Below are positions 1 to 8,120 of a stretch of DNA of 64,000 bases, piece after piece; position 1 is the first letter of the stretch, and every line of letters begins with the position of its first letter. Where the stretch lies: assembly GCA_964406945.1 (NCBI GenBank), contig CAYOTO010000008.1:26870-90869 (forward strand), in the 5' to 3' direction. The notes under the pieces are model-generated. The model was given only the letters and a program-made list of their open reading frames with translations. It was not told the DNA's origin and made no database searches. The stretch comes from UBA2266 sp964406945. GTDB lineage: Bacteria > Planctomycetota > Phycisphaerae > Sedimentisphaerales > Anaerobacaceae. Made by a program: the position numbers and the translations under genes.

Positions 1-1105
1 CGTACATCAGTATCCTGCGTGCGTAAGCGGGAAGCTCCCCGAAAGGCGTGGATTTTCTGATTCCTATATCCCGGCAGAACCGCTTGATAAGCCGGTTGTA
101 AAAGATGTTCATCCGCTTGCCGCCCTTGCGCCATGCGTCGATGGCGCCGTTCTCCAGCGAGACCGTCTTGTCGGGCACTATCAAATCCGGATCGAACTCC
201 AGTATGGTTCCGAGCCCGTCGCAGCTCTTGCAGGCGCCGTAAGGGCTGTTGAAGCTGAACAGCCGCGGCGAAAGCTCCTCCAGAGACGCCTCGGGATGGT
301 CCGAACAGGCGAACTTTTCGCTGTAGAGCACCTCTTCCCAACCGCCCTCGCCGCCGTTGTTTTTGTCTCTTATCGGCTCCTGTACGAGAACGAGCAGAAC
401 TCCCTCGGCCAGTTTTAAAGCCGTTTCCACCGAGTCCGCCAGCCGCACCCGCACACCATCGCGTATTATCAGCCTGTCGACCACCGCCGCGATGTCGTGC
501 TTCTTGTTCTTGTTCAAGTCGGGCAGGCTGCGGATGTCGTAAATGCTGCCGTCCACCCGGACCCGGACAAAACCCTCCCGCTGAATACCGGCGAAAACGT
601 CTTTGTGCTCGCCCTTCTTGCCCCGAATAAGCGGGGCGCAGATCTGGACCTTGGTCCCTTCGGGCCGGGTCATGATCGATTCGACAATCTGGGACGAATG
701 CTGACTGGTAATCTCCTTGCCGCAGACCCAGCAGTGAGGCGTGCCCACCCTTGCAAAGAGAAGCCGGAAGTAATCGTAAATTTCGGTGGTCGTTGCGACC
801 GTGGACCGGGGATTGCTGCTGGCGCTTCGCTGTTCTATCGCGATTGTGGGCGGCAAACCCGTAATATCGCTGACCGCCGGTTTTTGCATCTGTTCGAGGA
901 ACTGCCTGGCGTAAGCGCTTAGCGATTCGACGTACTTTCGCCTGCCTTCGGCGTAAATCGTATCAAAAGCCAGCGAACTCTTGCCCGAGCCGCTCAAACC
1001 AGTGATTACCACGAGCTGATCGCGCGGGATATCGAGGTTGATGTTCTTGAGGTTGTGCTCGCAGGCCCCTGTTACACTTATGACCTTATCCTGCTTCTTA
1101 GCCAT
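1..1105 (-). CDS. uvrA: UvrABC excinuclease subunit A, N-terminal part (runs off window start)
   Basis: UvrA is the DNA-damage-sensing ABC-type ATPase of nucleotide excision repair and acts as a dimer that loads UvrB. The first 368 codons are present, starting MAKKQDKVISVTG; the C-terminal part lies outside the window. Visible marks are the first Walker A GLSGSGKSS near residue 34, the typical block YAEGRRKYVESLSAYARQF after it, and two cysteine pairs (CWVC and CKSC) that form the zinc module interrupting the first ATPase domain. The ATG at 1105 places the start right before the conserved ATPase domain. The gene is transcribed alone, away from the lipoprotein gene upstream, from an extended -10 promoter about 165 bases before the start. 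Identification is secure; completeness cannot be judged. Confidence 0.95.
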   Translation of the reverse strand, partial: MAKKQDKVISVTGACEHNLKNINLDIPRDQLVVITGLSGSGKSSLAFDTIYAEGRRKYVESLSAYARQFLEQMQKPAVSDITGLPPTIAIEQRSASSNPRSTVATTTEIYDYFRLLFARVGTPHCWVCGKEITSQHSSQIVESIMTRPEGTKVQICAPLIRGKKGEHKDVFAGIQREGFVRVRVDGSIYDIRSLPDLNKNKKHDIAAVVDRLIIRDGVRVRLADSVETALKLAEGVLLVLVQEPIRDKNNGGEGGWEEVLYSEKFACSDHPEASLEELSPRLFSFNSPYGACKSCDGLGTILEFDPDLIVPDKTVSLENGAIDAWRKGGKRMNIFYNRLIKRFCRDIGIRKSTPFGELPAYARRILMY

Positions 1106-1275
1106 AAAACCCTGTATTTCAATCCGGCCTCCGGGCCGTAATATTCAGAAACAAACAAGAACCGGCCGAATCGCAGTTGCAACAACCCGCCGCTCTTTGT
1201 CCGTCCGGTCTCAATCCGTATTGTCGAAGTAAAGACTGCGGCGTCTCGCAATTTCGACAGAATCACAAACTAGCT

Positions 1276-1284
1276 ATTATACCA
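1276..1284 (-). promoter_or_regulatory. extended -10 promoter element for uvrA
   Basis: On the minus strand TGGTATAAT is a perfect extended -10 (TGn-TATAAT). No good -35 is visible 17 bases upstream, as is usual for extended -10 promoters. The predicted start near 1269 gives a leader of roughly 165 bases before uvrA. I found no clear SOS (LexA-type) box in the leader by eye. Confidence 0.5.
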
Positions 1285-1600
1285 CAACCGAAACACCGCT
1301 AAAAGTACTTTATCGGTCTAATCGCATTGTCTTTAGAAGGTTCTGCGGCCGCAATTCGCCCCTGAATCGCTTCGGCGAAAGACGCGCTCTAACCGGCGGT
1401 GGCACGAGAACTTATTTATTGGCAGGGAGTCGACAGGGTTCGTAGTTAAATCCGCATGTGGGAGAAGACAACGAACGGCCGCCGGCAATATAGCTCAACT
1501 TTCCGCGCAGAATTGCGGCGCATGCGCGCATATCCTACCACAAAGCGAGCGAAATTGCCGCTAAAGGAGCTTTGTTTGAGAAACGCTGACGGCCGAAGCC
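1285..1600. other. intergenic stretch, no gene seen
   Basis: Between the uvrA promoter and the 3' end of the small lipoprotein gene. The reading frames that cross it have no ribosome binding site and no recognisable protein character, so nothing is called. Confidence 0.5.
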
Positions 1601-2023
1601 TCAACGATTCGCATCTTCGATCTTCTCTGCTTTGGCGGCGGTGCCGTGCTGATCGCGCAGAAGCAGGTCGCCGTTCTCATCGATCACCCAATGATCGCCC
1701 AGACGCGTGGGAATTACCGGATCGAATCGACGCCCGAGATCAGATTTTTTCTCGACCACCTGCCTCCTTCTGCTGCTGCCGTCGTCGAACTTGTTTTCGA
1801 GATAGAGCTGTCCGTCTTCGGCGTAAATGCTGATATTGCTGAAGAAAAGAGGATTGCTGACGTTGTCGCGCCAGGTGCCGATGGCGCCGTCCTGAGGTAC
1901 GGCCACCGCCCGGCCGCCGCCGGACGAAGCGGACGACCCATCCCCGGAGGATTCCGAATCGCCTTTGCATCCGCTCAATGTGATAAGACTGCATGTAATG
2001 AGAATTAAGAGTACATTGCGCAT
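1601..2023 (-). CDS. small lipoprotein of unknown function
   Basis: A 140-residue protein with a lipoprotein signal peptide: a short hydrophobic segment LLILITCSLITLSGC, with the lipidated cysteine at residue 19. It is followed by a Ser/Gly-rich linker (about 20-37) and a compact domain (40-130) with the pattern GTWRDNV...FSNISIYAEDGQLYLENKF and GDHWVIDENGDLLLRD. This reads like a small beta-structured domain that describes a 'stored value' or ligand shell, but I do not recognise a family. A strong Shine-Dalgarno AGGAGGTGA sits directly upstream of the ATG, so the start is well supported. It is probably anchored in a membrane facing the periplasm. It stands alone between uvrA and endonuclease V. 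Confidence 0.75.
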   Translation of the reverse strand: MRNVLLILITCSLITLSGCKGDSESSGDGSSASSGGGRAVAVPQDGAIGTWRDNVSNPLFFSNISIYAEDGQLYLENKFDDGSSRRRQVVEKKSDLGRRFDPVIPTRLGDHWVIDENGDLLLRDQHGTAAKAEKIEDANR

Positions 2024-2230
2024 AACTCACCTCCTGTGTTCTTGACCGACCAGACCGGTCGGCATTAACAACCTGGACTATTCTAGTGCACTATAGCGTA
2101 CGCCGTCTGCAGTCAGTCACAAGTAAGGAAATTGCCAAATCTGGTCGCTGAATTGCTTACAAAAGCTCCCAACAGCAGATGCCGGCGCTTTGGCCTTGCG
2201 AAACAGGCCGCAACGGCCAATAATCGCCCC

Positions 2231-2920
2231 ATGAAGACGCGAAAACTTCATGACTGGAATCTAAGCTACAAAGAAGCCCGCGAACTTCAGACCAGAATCG
2301 CCTCCAGGGTGCGGTTCACACCCATCCGGAAAGAACCCGAACTCGTAGCGGGCCTGGATTGTGCATTCAGCAAAGACGGCTCGCAAATCCTCGCCGCGGT
2401 CGTCCTGCTGAAACTCCCCGACTTCGACCTCATCGAGACCACTCACGCTCGCCGCAAGACGACTTTCCCATATATCCCGGGCCTGCTGTCTTTCCGGGAA
2501 GGGCCGGTCTGCATCGCCGCGGTGGAGAAACTCAAAAGAACCCCCGATCTGTTCATGGTCGATGGCCAGGGAATCGCCCACCCCCGTCGGCTGGGTCTGG
2601 CCGCTCACCTGGGCCTGTTTCTGAACAAGCCCACAATCGGCTGTGCAAAAAGCAGGCTCACCGGCGATTTCCAAGAACCAGCGGTCGAAAAAGGCTCTCA
2701 CAGCCCGCTGACGCTGACCGAGTCCGAAGGATCCGTCGAGACAATCGGCGCGGTTGTCAGAACCAGAACGAACGTCAAACCCCTCTTCATTTCGGTCGGA
2801 AACAAATGCACCCTCGAAGACGCAATCCGGCTGACCCTGCGCTGCGCCGTCCGGTATCGCCTGCCCGAACCCACCCGCCTGGCCCACCAGACGGTCACCA
2901 AACTCAAACACAAACAGTGA
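2231..2920 (+). CDS. nfi: endonuclease V (deoxyinosine 3'-endonuclease)
   Basis: Endonuclease V nicks DNA one base 3' of deoxyinosine and starts repair of deaminated adenine. The 229-residue length matches the family (E. coli 223). Visible family motifs in order: VAGLDCAF with the first catalytic Asp, YIPGLLSFREGP with the catalytic Glu, DGQGIAHPRRLGLAAHLG with Asp and His, and IGCAKS with the conserved Lys. The ATG at 2231 (MKTRKLHDW) was chosen over an upstream in-frame TTG at 2132, because the extra 33 residues are not family-like. No clear Shine-Dalgarno is seen. It is not in an operon. Confidence 0.93.
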   Translation: MKTRKLHDWNLSYKEARELQTRIASRVRFTPIRKEPELVAGLDCAFSKDGSQILAAVVLLKLPDFDLIETTHARRKTTFPYIPGLLSFREGPVCIAAVEKLKRTPDLFMVDGQGIAHPRRLGLAAHLGLFLNKPTIGCAKSRLTGDFQEPAVEKGSHSPLTLTESEGSVETIGAVVRTRTNVKPLFISVGNKCTLEDAIRLTLRCAVRYRLPEPTRLAHQTVTKLKHKQ

Positions 2921-3031
2921 GCCGGCGCCAAACTACATCGACCTGAAACCACTGCCCGGCTCCACACGCGCTGGAAAGAGCTGCTTATCCCGGATCAACC
3001 TCCGTTCCTTACGCGAAATAACGTCCGGCGT

Positions 3032-4036
3032 TTAATCCCACTTGTGTTTCTTGATGGCGTTGAGGATCTTCTGGGCGCACTCAAGAGCCGCAAGACCCTC
3101 GGCCACCGTTACTTCCGGCTCGACATCGCGGTCCTCGATCGCTTTGAGGAACGCCTCCTGTTCCAGCCGTATGGGCTCCTTGTCGTCGATTTCGAGGGGC
3201 TCTATGTGAAGCAGGTCCGGCCAGTTGACCGTCGCCAGATCCAGATCGCCGGAGGCCCGTTTTTCCTTGATCCATTCCACGACGTTGGCATTCGGATCGG
3301 CTTTGATGGCTATTCCGCTCTTTTTCCAGTAATCGACGCTCAGATAAGCCTGCCTGCTGAATACGCGAAGCTTGCGCGAGGTCTTCAGGGCCAGCCGGGA
3401 TGCCGTTACGTTTGCAATGCAGCCGCTCTCGAATATGATCCTGGCGTTGCAGATATCCTCGTTTTCCTCCACCACGTTCACGCCGACTGCGTCGACGCGT
3501 TTAATCTTGCTCGATGCCATCGACAGAATGATGTCCAGATCGTGAATCATCACGTCCAGCACAACTCCGACATCGGTCGAACGGAATGGATAGGGGCTGA
3601 TTCTGCCGGCCTCGATGAATTTCGGCTCGATATCCAGCCTTTTCATGGCCTGCACGATAGGGTTGCACCGTTCGGAATGTCCCACCGCGGCCACGGTGTT
3701 GTGCTTGCGGGCCAGGCTGACGATCTTTCGGCCCTGGCGAACGTCGGCCGCCAAGGGCTTCTCGATCAGAACGGCGATATTGTTCTTGAGAAAGAACCTG
3801 GCAAGGGGAAAATGCTCGACCGTCGGTGCGGATATCGTAACGGCGTCCACCTTGCCGATTATCTGCTCAGGATCGGTGTATGGCCGGCAGCCGTGTTTCT
3901 CGGCCAGCGTATTGGCTTTCTCCTCGACACAATCCACTATGGCCGTCAATTCGCTGTTGGCCAGTTGCTCGTAGACCTTGGCGTGAATGGCGCCCATCTT
4001 GCCGGCGCCGACCACTGCTGTACGTATCTTGTCCAT
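3032..4036 (-). CDS. Gfo/Idh/MocA-family oxidoreductase, possible UDP-GlcNAc 3-dehydrogenase (GnnA-like)
   Basis: A 334-residue NAD(P)-dependent sugar dehydrogenase. It has the Rossmann motif VVGAGKMG (residues 8-15), the family EKP motif at 92-94 with the catalytic Lys, and the second-domain block DVMIHDLD (161-168) whose His-Asp lies at the active site. It is the last gene of the lipid A block, 95 bases after lpxA. In Acidithiobacillus, GnnA of this family oxidises UDP-GlcNAc at C3 for the aminotransferase GnnB, giving the diamino sugar used by LpxA. Here no GnnB-type aminotransferase follows, so the substrate is open: it may be GnnA-like or act on another UDP-sugar. Family certain, substrate inferred from context only. 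Confidence 0.85.
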   Translation of the reverse strand: MDKIRTAVVGAGKMGAIHAKVYEQLANSELTAIVDCVEEKANTLAEKHGCRPYTDPEQIIGKVDAVTISAPTVEHFPLARFFLKNNIAVLIEKPLAADVRQGRKIVSLARKHNTVAAVGHSERCNPIVQAMKRLDIEPKFIEAGRISPYPFRSTDVGVVLDVMIHDLDIILSMASSKIKRVDAVGVNVVEENEDICNARIIFESGCIANVTASRLALKTSRKLRVFSRQAYLSVDYWKKSGIAIKADPNANVVEWIKEKRASGDLDLATVNWPDLLHIEPLEIDDKEPIRLEQEAFLKAIEDRDVEPEVTVAEGLAALECAQKILNAIKKHKWD

Positions 4037-4131
4037 GATTCAGCTTTCAGTATCCGGGATTTCGCCCCCGCCGTAAGAGAATTATCAACCGGTTCGCGGT
4101 CGGATTATGCGTCTGTTCGCCGATGCGGCTC

Positions 4132-4938
4132 TCAGTGCCTCAGCGTTTCGAGGTACCGGCCGTACCGGTGTTCGGCACTTCTGATGACCGATTCGACCAT
4201 CGCCCGGACATTCTCGTCTAAGCCTTCGGTCTTTGCAAGGGCTTTTGCATTTTCCAGAAGACTGTCCCCCTGGCGGTAAAGCTGTTTGTAAGCGCCCAGC
4301 ACGCCGGCCTGCTGTTCTTCGCTGAGGCCGGCCCGGACCATGCCCCGTTTGTTCACACTGCGAACGACCGGCGGATAATGGCCGCTGACAATCAAGTAAG
4401 GCGGAATATCCTTGTTGATACCGGCCATGCCCGCGCAATAGCACCATTTGCCCATTGTAACGAACTGATGCGAAAGCACCATGCCGCTAAGCCAGACCCC
4501 GTCTTCGATATGGCAGTGCCCGCTTATCTGGACGTAGTTGCTGAGCACCACTCTGTCGTCGATTATGCAGTCGTGGCCGATGTGGGTGCCGATCATTATG
4601 AAGTTGTCGTTGCCTATTCTAGTGCGGCCTTCGCTGTAAATGCTCGGGTGTATCGTAACCTGTTCGTGGAAGGTGTTGTTGTCGCCAATCACGAGCTTGC
4701 CGATCACGGCGCCCTCTTTCATAGCTAAAACCTGGGGATTTGCGCCGATCACGCAGTGGGGGAAGAAATGATTGTTACGGCCGATCACGACGTTCTTCTC
4801 GATTATCACCGCCGGCTCCAGAACCGTTCCCGGTCCGAGCACCGCGCCGGGTCCGACATAGCAGTTTGGGCCGATCACGACGTCGTTGTCGATTTGAGCA
4901 CTCTTATCGATTACTGCGCTGGGATGTATCTCAGCCAT
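4132..4938 (-). CDS. lpxA: acyl-[ACP]-UDP-N-acetylglucosamine O-acyltransferase
   Basis: LpxA transfers a 3-hydroxyacyl chain from ACP to UDP-GlcNAc, the first step of lipid A synthesis in the cytoplasm. The 268 residues show a left-handed beta-helix built from hexapeptide repeats (IHPSAVIDKSAQIDNDVVIG and on) through about residue 190, then an alpha-helical C-terminal part. The catalytic His region reads THIGHDCIIDD, matching the AHIAHDC block of E. coli. Length is normal (E. coli 262). It lies 37 bases after the lpxC-fabZ fusion and before the Gfo/Idh oxidoreductase, inside the outer-membrane block. Confidence 0.95.
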   Translation of the reverse strand: MAEIHPSAVIDKSAQIDNDVVIGPNCYVGPGAVLGPGTVLEPAVIIEKNVVIGRNNHFFPHCVIGANPQVLAMKEGAVIGKLVIGDNNTFHEQVTIHPSIYSEGRTRIGNDNFIMIGTHIGHDCIIDDRVVLSNYVQISGHCHIEDGVWLSGMVLSHQFVTMGKWCYCAGMAGINKDIPPYLIVSGHYPPVVRSVNKRGMVRAGLSEEQQAGVLGAYKQLYRQGDSLLENAKALAKTEGLDENVRAMVESVIRSAEHRYGRYLETLRH

Positions 4939-4975
4939 ATCGATTGTTCACCTCTAAAAAACCAAAATCACAAAG

Positions 4976-6286
4976 CTATAATTTTTCGTCATCTACGAGC
5001 ATGAAGCGTATTTCCGCCTCTGCCGCAACCGCATCTCCCACTATCGCCCTGCATCGGCAGTGCGCCGTCCGCCTCCTGAGCCTGACCGTTTCGGCCGTGA
5101 GGATGAGTTGATCGCCCGGCACGACCGCCCGCCGCAGCTTTACGTCATCCATGCTGAGCAAAACCGCCAGCTTACCGGTGTGCTCCAGACGCTGGGCGAA
5201 CAGCAGGCCCGAAACCTGGGCCATCGCCTCGACGATCAGCACTCCCGGCATAATCGGGGTACCTGGAAAATGGCCCTGGAAGAATAACTCGTTGAAAGTT
5301 ACGTTCTTGATTCCCTTTATTCTGGTATCGCCCTCGATCTCGATGACCTTGTCGACCAGAAGAAAGGGGTATCTGTGGGGCAGGATCTTCTGAATCCGCC
5401 TGATATCGAGAATCGCGTCGGTCCCGAACTTCTCTATGCGTTCGCGCTGCTGGGCCGCTTCGTAGAGCTTTGCCGCAAGCTGCTGATTCAGGCTGTGTCC
5501 GCTTCGATAGGCAACCACCCGGCCGTGCAGAGACCTGCCCACCAGAGCCAGATCGCCTATCAGGTCCACTATTTTGTGCCGAACGCACTCGTTCGGAAAG
5601 CGAAGGGTGTTCTTTATAGGCCCGTCCGAGTTTATGACCAGTATATCCTTGGGGCTAAGGTGCGTTCCCAGTCCTTTTGCCCGGAATTGTCTGGCCTCGG
5701 TTTCCAGCAGAAATGTCCTGGCCGGGGCTAGATGGCGTTCGAACACGTCGGCCGTCAACCCGCAACTGAAAAGCTGCTTGCCGATTCCCGTGTGGCCGCC
5801 GTAATCCAGGTCGTAGGTTATGCTCAGACCGTTGCCTACGGCCGGCAGAGCATAAATAGAAGTATCGCCCGAAGTTATGCTGATGGGCTCTCTGATTACG
5901 AACTCGCGCCGCTCGGTTCCCTGCTCGACGATACCGGCGCGCTTGAGAACCTTGTAAAACTCGCTGCTGCTGCAATCCGGCGCCGGAAGCTCGGGGCCTT
6001 CTATCTCGATGGTAAGGTTGTCGATTTGCAGTGCGCTTACCGCGGCCAGACAGTGCTCTACGGTTTCGATGCTGACAGAGCCTTTTCTGATGGTGGTGCG
6101 GCGGCTGCGCTCGGCTACATTCGGAGCAATCGCGCTTATTCTGACCGGTTCGGGGGCGTCGATGCGGACAAAAACCACGCCCGAGTCCACCGGTGCCGGG
6201 CGAAAGACAAGCTTCGCATCAGTGCCGCTGAACAGCGCCTTGCCGGCGATCTTGGCCTCACTCTTAATCGTCTTCTGCAGATTCAA
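4976..6286 (-). CDS. lpxC/fabZ: bifunctional LpxC deacetylase / FabZ 3-hydroxyacyl-ACP dehydratase fusion
   Basis: A 436-residue fusion. Residues 1-280 are LpxC, the zinc deacetylase that commits UDP-3-acyl-GlcNAc to lipid A. It shows E77-H78 (TVEH), the H237-x3-D241 zinc ligands (RHKIVDLIGD) and H264 (SGHSLN). Residues 290-436 are FabZ with PHRYPFLLVD, the catalytic H339 in FFQGHFPG and E353 in VLIVEAMAQ. The fusion joins the enzyme that uses 3-hydroxyacyl chains to the one that drains them into fatty acids. The start is TTG at 6286 with an AGGGTGG upstream; it overlaps the end of lpxD by 23 bases, suggesting translational coupling. No ATG is available nearby. Confidence 0.95.
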   Translation of the reverse strand: MNLQKTIKSEAKIAGKALFSGTDAKLVFRPAPVDSGVVFVRIDAPEPVRISAIAPNVAERSRRTTIRKGSVSIETVEHCLAAVSALQIDNLTIEIEGPELPAPDCSSSEFYKVLKRAGIVEQGTERREFVIREPISITSGDTSIYALPAVGNGLSITYDLDYGGHTGIGKQLFSCGLTADVFERHLAPARTFLLETEARQFRAKGLGTHLSPKDILVINSDGPIKNTLRFPNECVRHKIVDLIGDLALVGRSLHGRVVAYRSGHSLNQQLAAKLYEAAQQRERIEKFGTDAILDIRRIQKILPHRYPFLLVDKVIEIEGDTRIKGIKNVTFNELFFQGHFPGTPIMPGVLIVEAMAQVSGLLFAQRLEHTGKLAVLLSMDDVKLRRAVVPGDQLILTAETVRLRRRTAHCRCRAIVGDAVAAEAEIRFMLVDDEKL

Positions 6287-7307
6287 GCTTGTCCACCCTC
6301 TGACCCAGCGTTCTGATCTTCGCCGCCAGCTTCGGCAAACGCATAACGTTTGCTATGGCCCGCAGTGCTTCGCTATGCTCCAAAGCGGGGATCCAGGTCA
6401 TTACTTTTTCAGATTCGACATCGTTGAGCACACCGGCCTTGGCGGTCAGAACCGCCCCGGAGCCGATGTAAAGATTGTCCGCGACGCCAACCTGTCCTGC
6501 CATCACAACGCCGTCGCCCACTTTCGCACTGCCTGCTATGCCTACCTGCCCTGCTATCAGACAGCACTTGCCGATCACCACGTTATGTCCGATCTGGACG
6601 AGATTGTCCATTTTCGTCCCGGCTCCGACCACCGTATTGCCGAATTTAGCCCGGTCGATGCAGCAGTTGGCGCCTATTTCGACGCAATCTTCTATCAGCA
6701 CGCCGCCGTTGTGCGGTATCAGCCGGGATTCACCGTTTACCTTTGTGTACCCGAATCCGGTCGATCCTATCGTCGTATTGGCCTGAATGATTACATTGTT
6801 TCCAATGCGGCAGTTATGATAGATCACGACATTGGAATCCAGCCGGCAGTTTTCACCGATGCTGGAGCCTTCGCCAATGTGGCAGCCGCCGGAAATGACG
6901 CAGTTTTTGCCTATCTTAACATTCGGGCCTATTACAGTGTGGGGTCCGACGCTCGCAGTCTTGTCTATTTTTGCTCTGTCGGCTACCCTGGCCGATGGGT
7001 CAACACCCCCAGCCGGAGCGCTCAGCACAGGTGCAAAGACCTTCAAAGCCTCTATCAGGGCCGAATCGACTTCCTTGACCACCAGTTGAGGCTTGCCGAG
7101 GCTCTCTATCGGCTCACTGACGATGACCGCGGCGGCGCCGGTTTTGCGGACTTCGGCCCTGTGTTTATCCCTGCTTACGAATGTAACATGCCTGTCGCCG
7201 GCGGTCTCGATCGCACCGACGGCATCGATCACTACCTCGCCGTCGGCGCCTGATCCGACCAGATCGGCGCCGATGCGCTTAGCCAACTGTTCTAAAGTCA
7301 GTCCCAT
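6264..7307 (-). CDS. lpxD: UDP-3-O-(3-hydroxyacyl)glucosamine N-acyltransferase
   Basis: LpxD adds the N-linked 3-hydroxyacyl chain in lipid A synthesis, after LpxC. The N-terminal uridine-binding domain (about 1-95) is followed by a long hexapeptide left-handed beta-helix (VDPSARVADRAKIDKTASVG onward), and the catalytic His lies in the block QIGHNVVIG. A C-terminal helix (LPKLAAKIRTLGQRVDKLE) closes the trimer. The ATG at 7307 (MGLTLEQLAKRIG) aligns with the usual N-terminus; a TTG at 7325 in frame would add six residues. It lies 21-39 bases after skp, and its last codons overlap the start of lpxC-fabZ. Confidence 0.93.
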   Translation of the reverse strand: MGLTLEQLAKRIGADLVGSGADGEVVIDAVGAIETAGDRHVTFVSRDKHRAEVRKTGAAAVIVSEPIESLGKPQLVVKEVDSALIEALKVFAPVLSAPAGGVDPSARVADRAKIDKTASVGPHTVIGPNVKIGKNCVISGGCHIGEGSSIGENCRLDSNVVIYHNCRIGNNVIIQANTTIGSTGFGYTKVNGESRLIPHNGGVLIEDCVEIGANCCIDRAKFGNTVVGAGTKMDNLVQIGHNVVIGKCCLIAGQVGIAGSAKVGDGVVMAGQVGVADNLYIGSGAVLTAKAGVLNDVESEKVMTWIPALEHSEALRAIANVMRLPKLAAKIRTLGQRVDKLESAEDD

Positions 7308-7346
7308 CAGAGTCGAAATCTGCAATCACAAGTGTAGTTCGAGGTT

Positions 7347-7934
7347 TTATTTGGCATCCAGTCTTTTGATGGTATCGGCCGTCAGGTCAACCGCTCCGGC
7401 ATCGTAGAGAACCGTGTGCGTCCGCAGAGCCATCATAAGTTCCTCGCTGCTGGGCAGCGGAAACTCGGGCTTATTCGCCTCCAGAACCAGATCAAGGCCG
7501 CGTTCGGTGGCAATTTCATCCACGATTTCGAGAATCTGCTGATATAGATCCTCGGTCCAGCGGTGGTCCTTGGCGAGCCTTTCCTGGTTGTTGTACTGCT
7601 TCTTGAGCTCGATTTCACTCTGGAGGCTCATCAGTTTCTTCATGTTCTTGAGGTACTCCGCGGTGCCCGGTTTCAAAGCCGACAGACCGGCCTCGATCTG
7701 ATCCGCCTGACTCTGCAGAGTGCGGACTTCGTCCTGAAACTTCTTCTGCTCGGCCAGAAACTGCGCTCTGTACGACGCATTCTTCTGGCAGTCTCGAAGG
7801 ACCTTGCGAATGCGTACCGTTCCGACCTTCACAACCACCGGATCATTGCCGGTGGCGGCGTTGGTATACTGATATCCGGCCGACAGGGCCAGAATACTGA
7901 TGATCAGACCTAAAATCAGTGTTCGCAACTTCAT
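7347..7934 (-). CDS. skp: OmpH/Skp-family periplasmic chaperone
   Basis: A 195-residue protein with a cleavable signal peptide (MKLRTLILGLIISILALSAG) and then a long charged coiled coil (about residues 45-150), the tentacle structure of Skp/OmpH chaperones that hold unfolded outer-membrane proteins in the periplasm. The short N-terminal beta strand VVKVGTVRIRKVLRDC is typical of the trimerisation body. It sits between bamA and lpxD, the classical bamA-skp-lpxD order, which supports the call. Shine-Dalgarno AAAGGA precedes the ATG. It is slightly longer than E. coli Skp (161). Confidence 0.88.
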   Translation of the reverse strand: MKLRTLILGLIISILALSAGYQYTNAATGNDPVVVKVGTVRIRKVLRDCQKNASYRAQFLAEQKKFQDEVRTLQSQADQIEAGLSALKPGTAEYLKNMKKLMSLQSEIELKKQYNNQERLAKDHRWTEDLYQQILEIVDEIATERGLDLVLEANKPEFPLPSSEELMMALRTHTVLYDAGAVDLTADTIKRLDAK

Positions 7935-8120
7935 TGTTCTCGTTCCTTTCTAAACTTATGTATAACAGAAAACAAGCGGGACTCAAGCTTTGTCTGCAAA
8001 ATGCCCCCATTCCACAAGTTCGGAAATTCCAGCTTCATACAGCAAATCGGCCCAATCCCCATACCGCTTCAACCTGTTGTTGTCCGCCTCCGAAAGGCGG
8101 TCCTGGTCTTTATTTTCGGT

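Noticed and set aside
2046..2062. Inverted repeat CCGACC/GGTCGG upstream of the small lipoprotein as an operator
   Set aside because: Six-base arms in GC-rich DNA are expected by chance, and no regulator is nearby.
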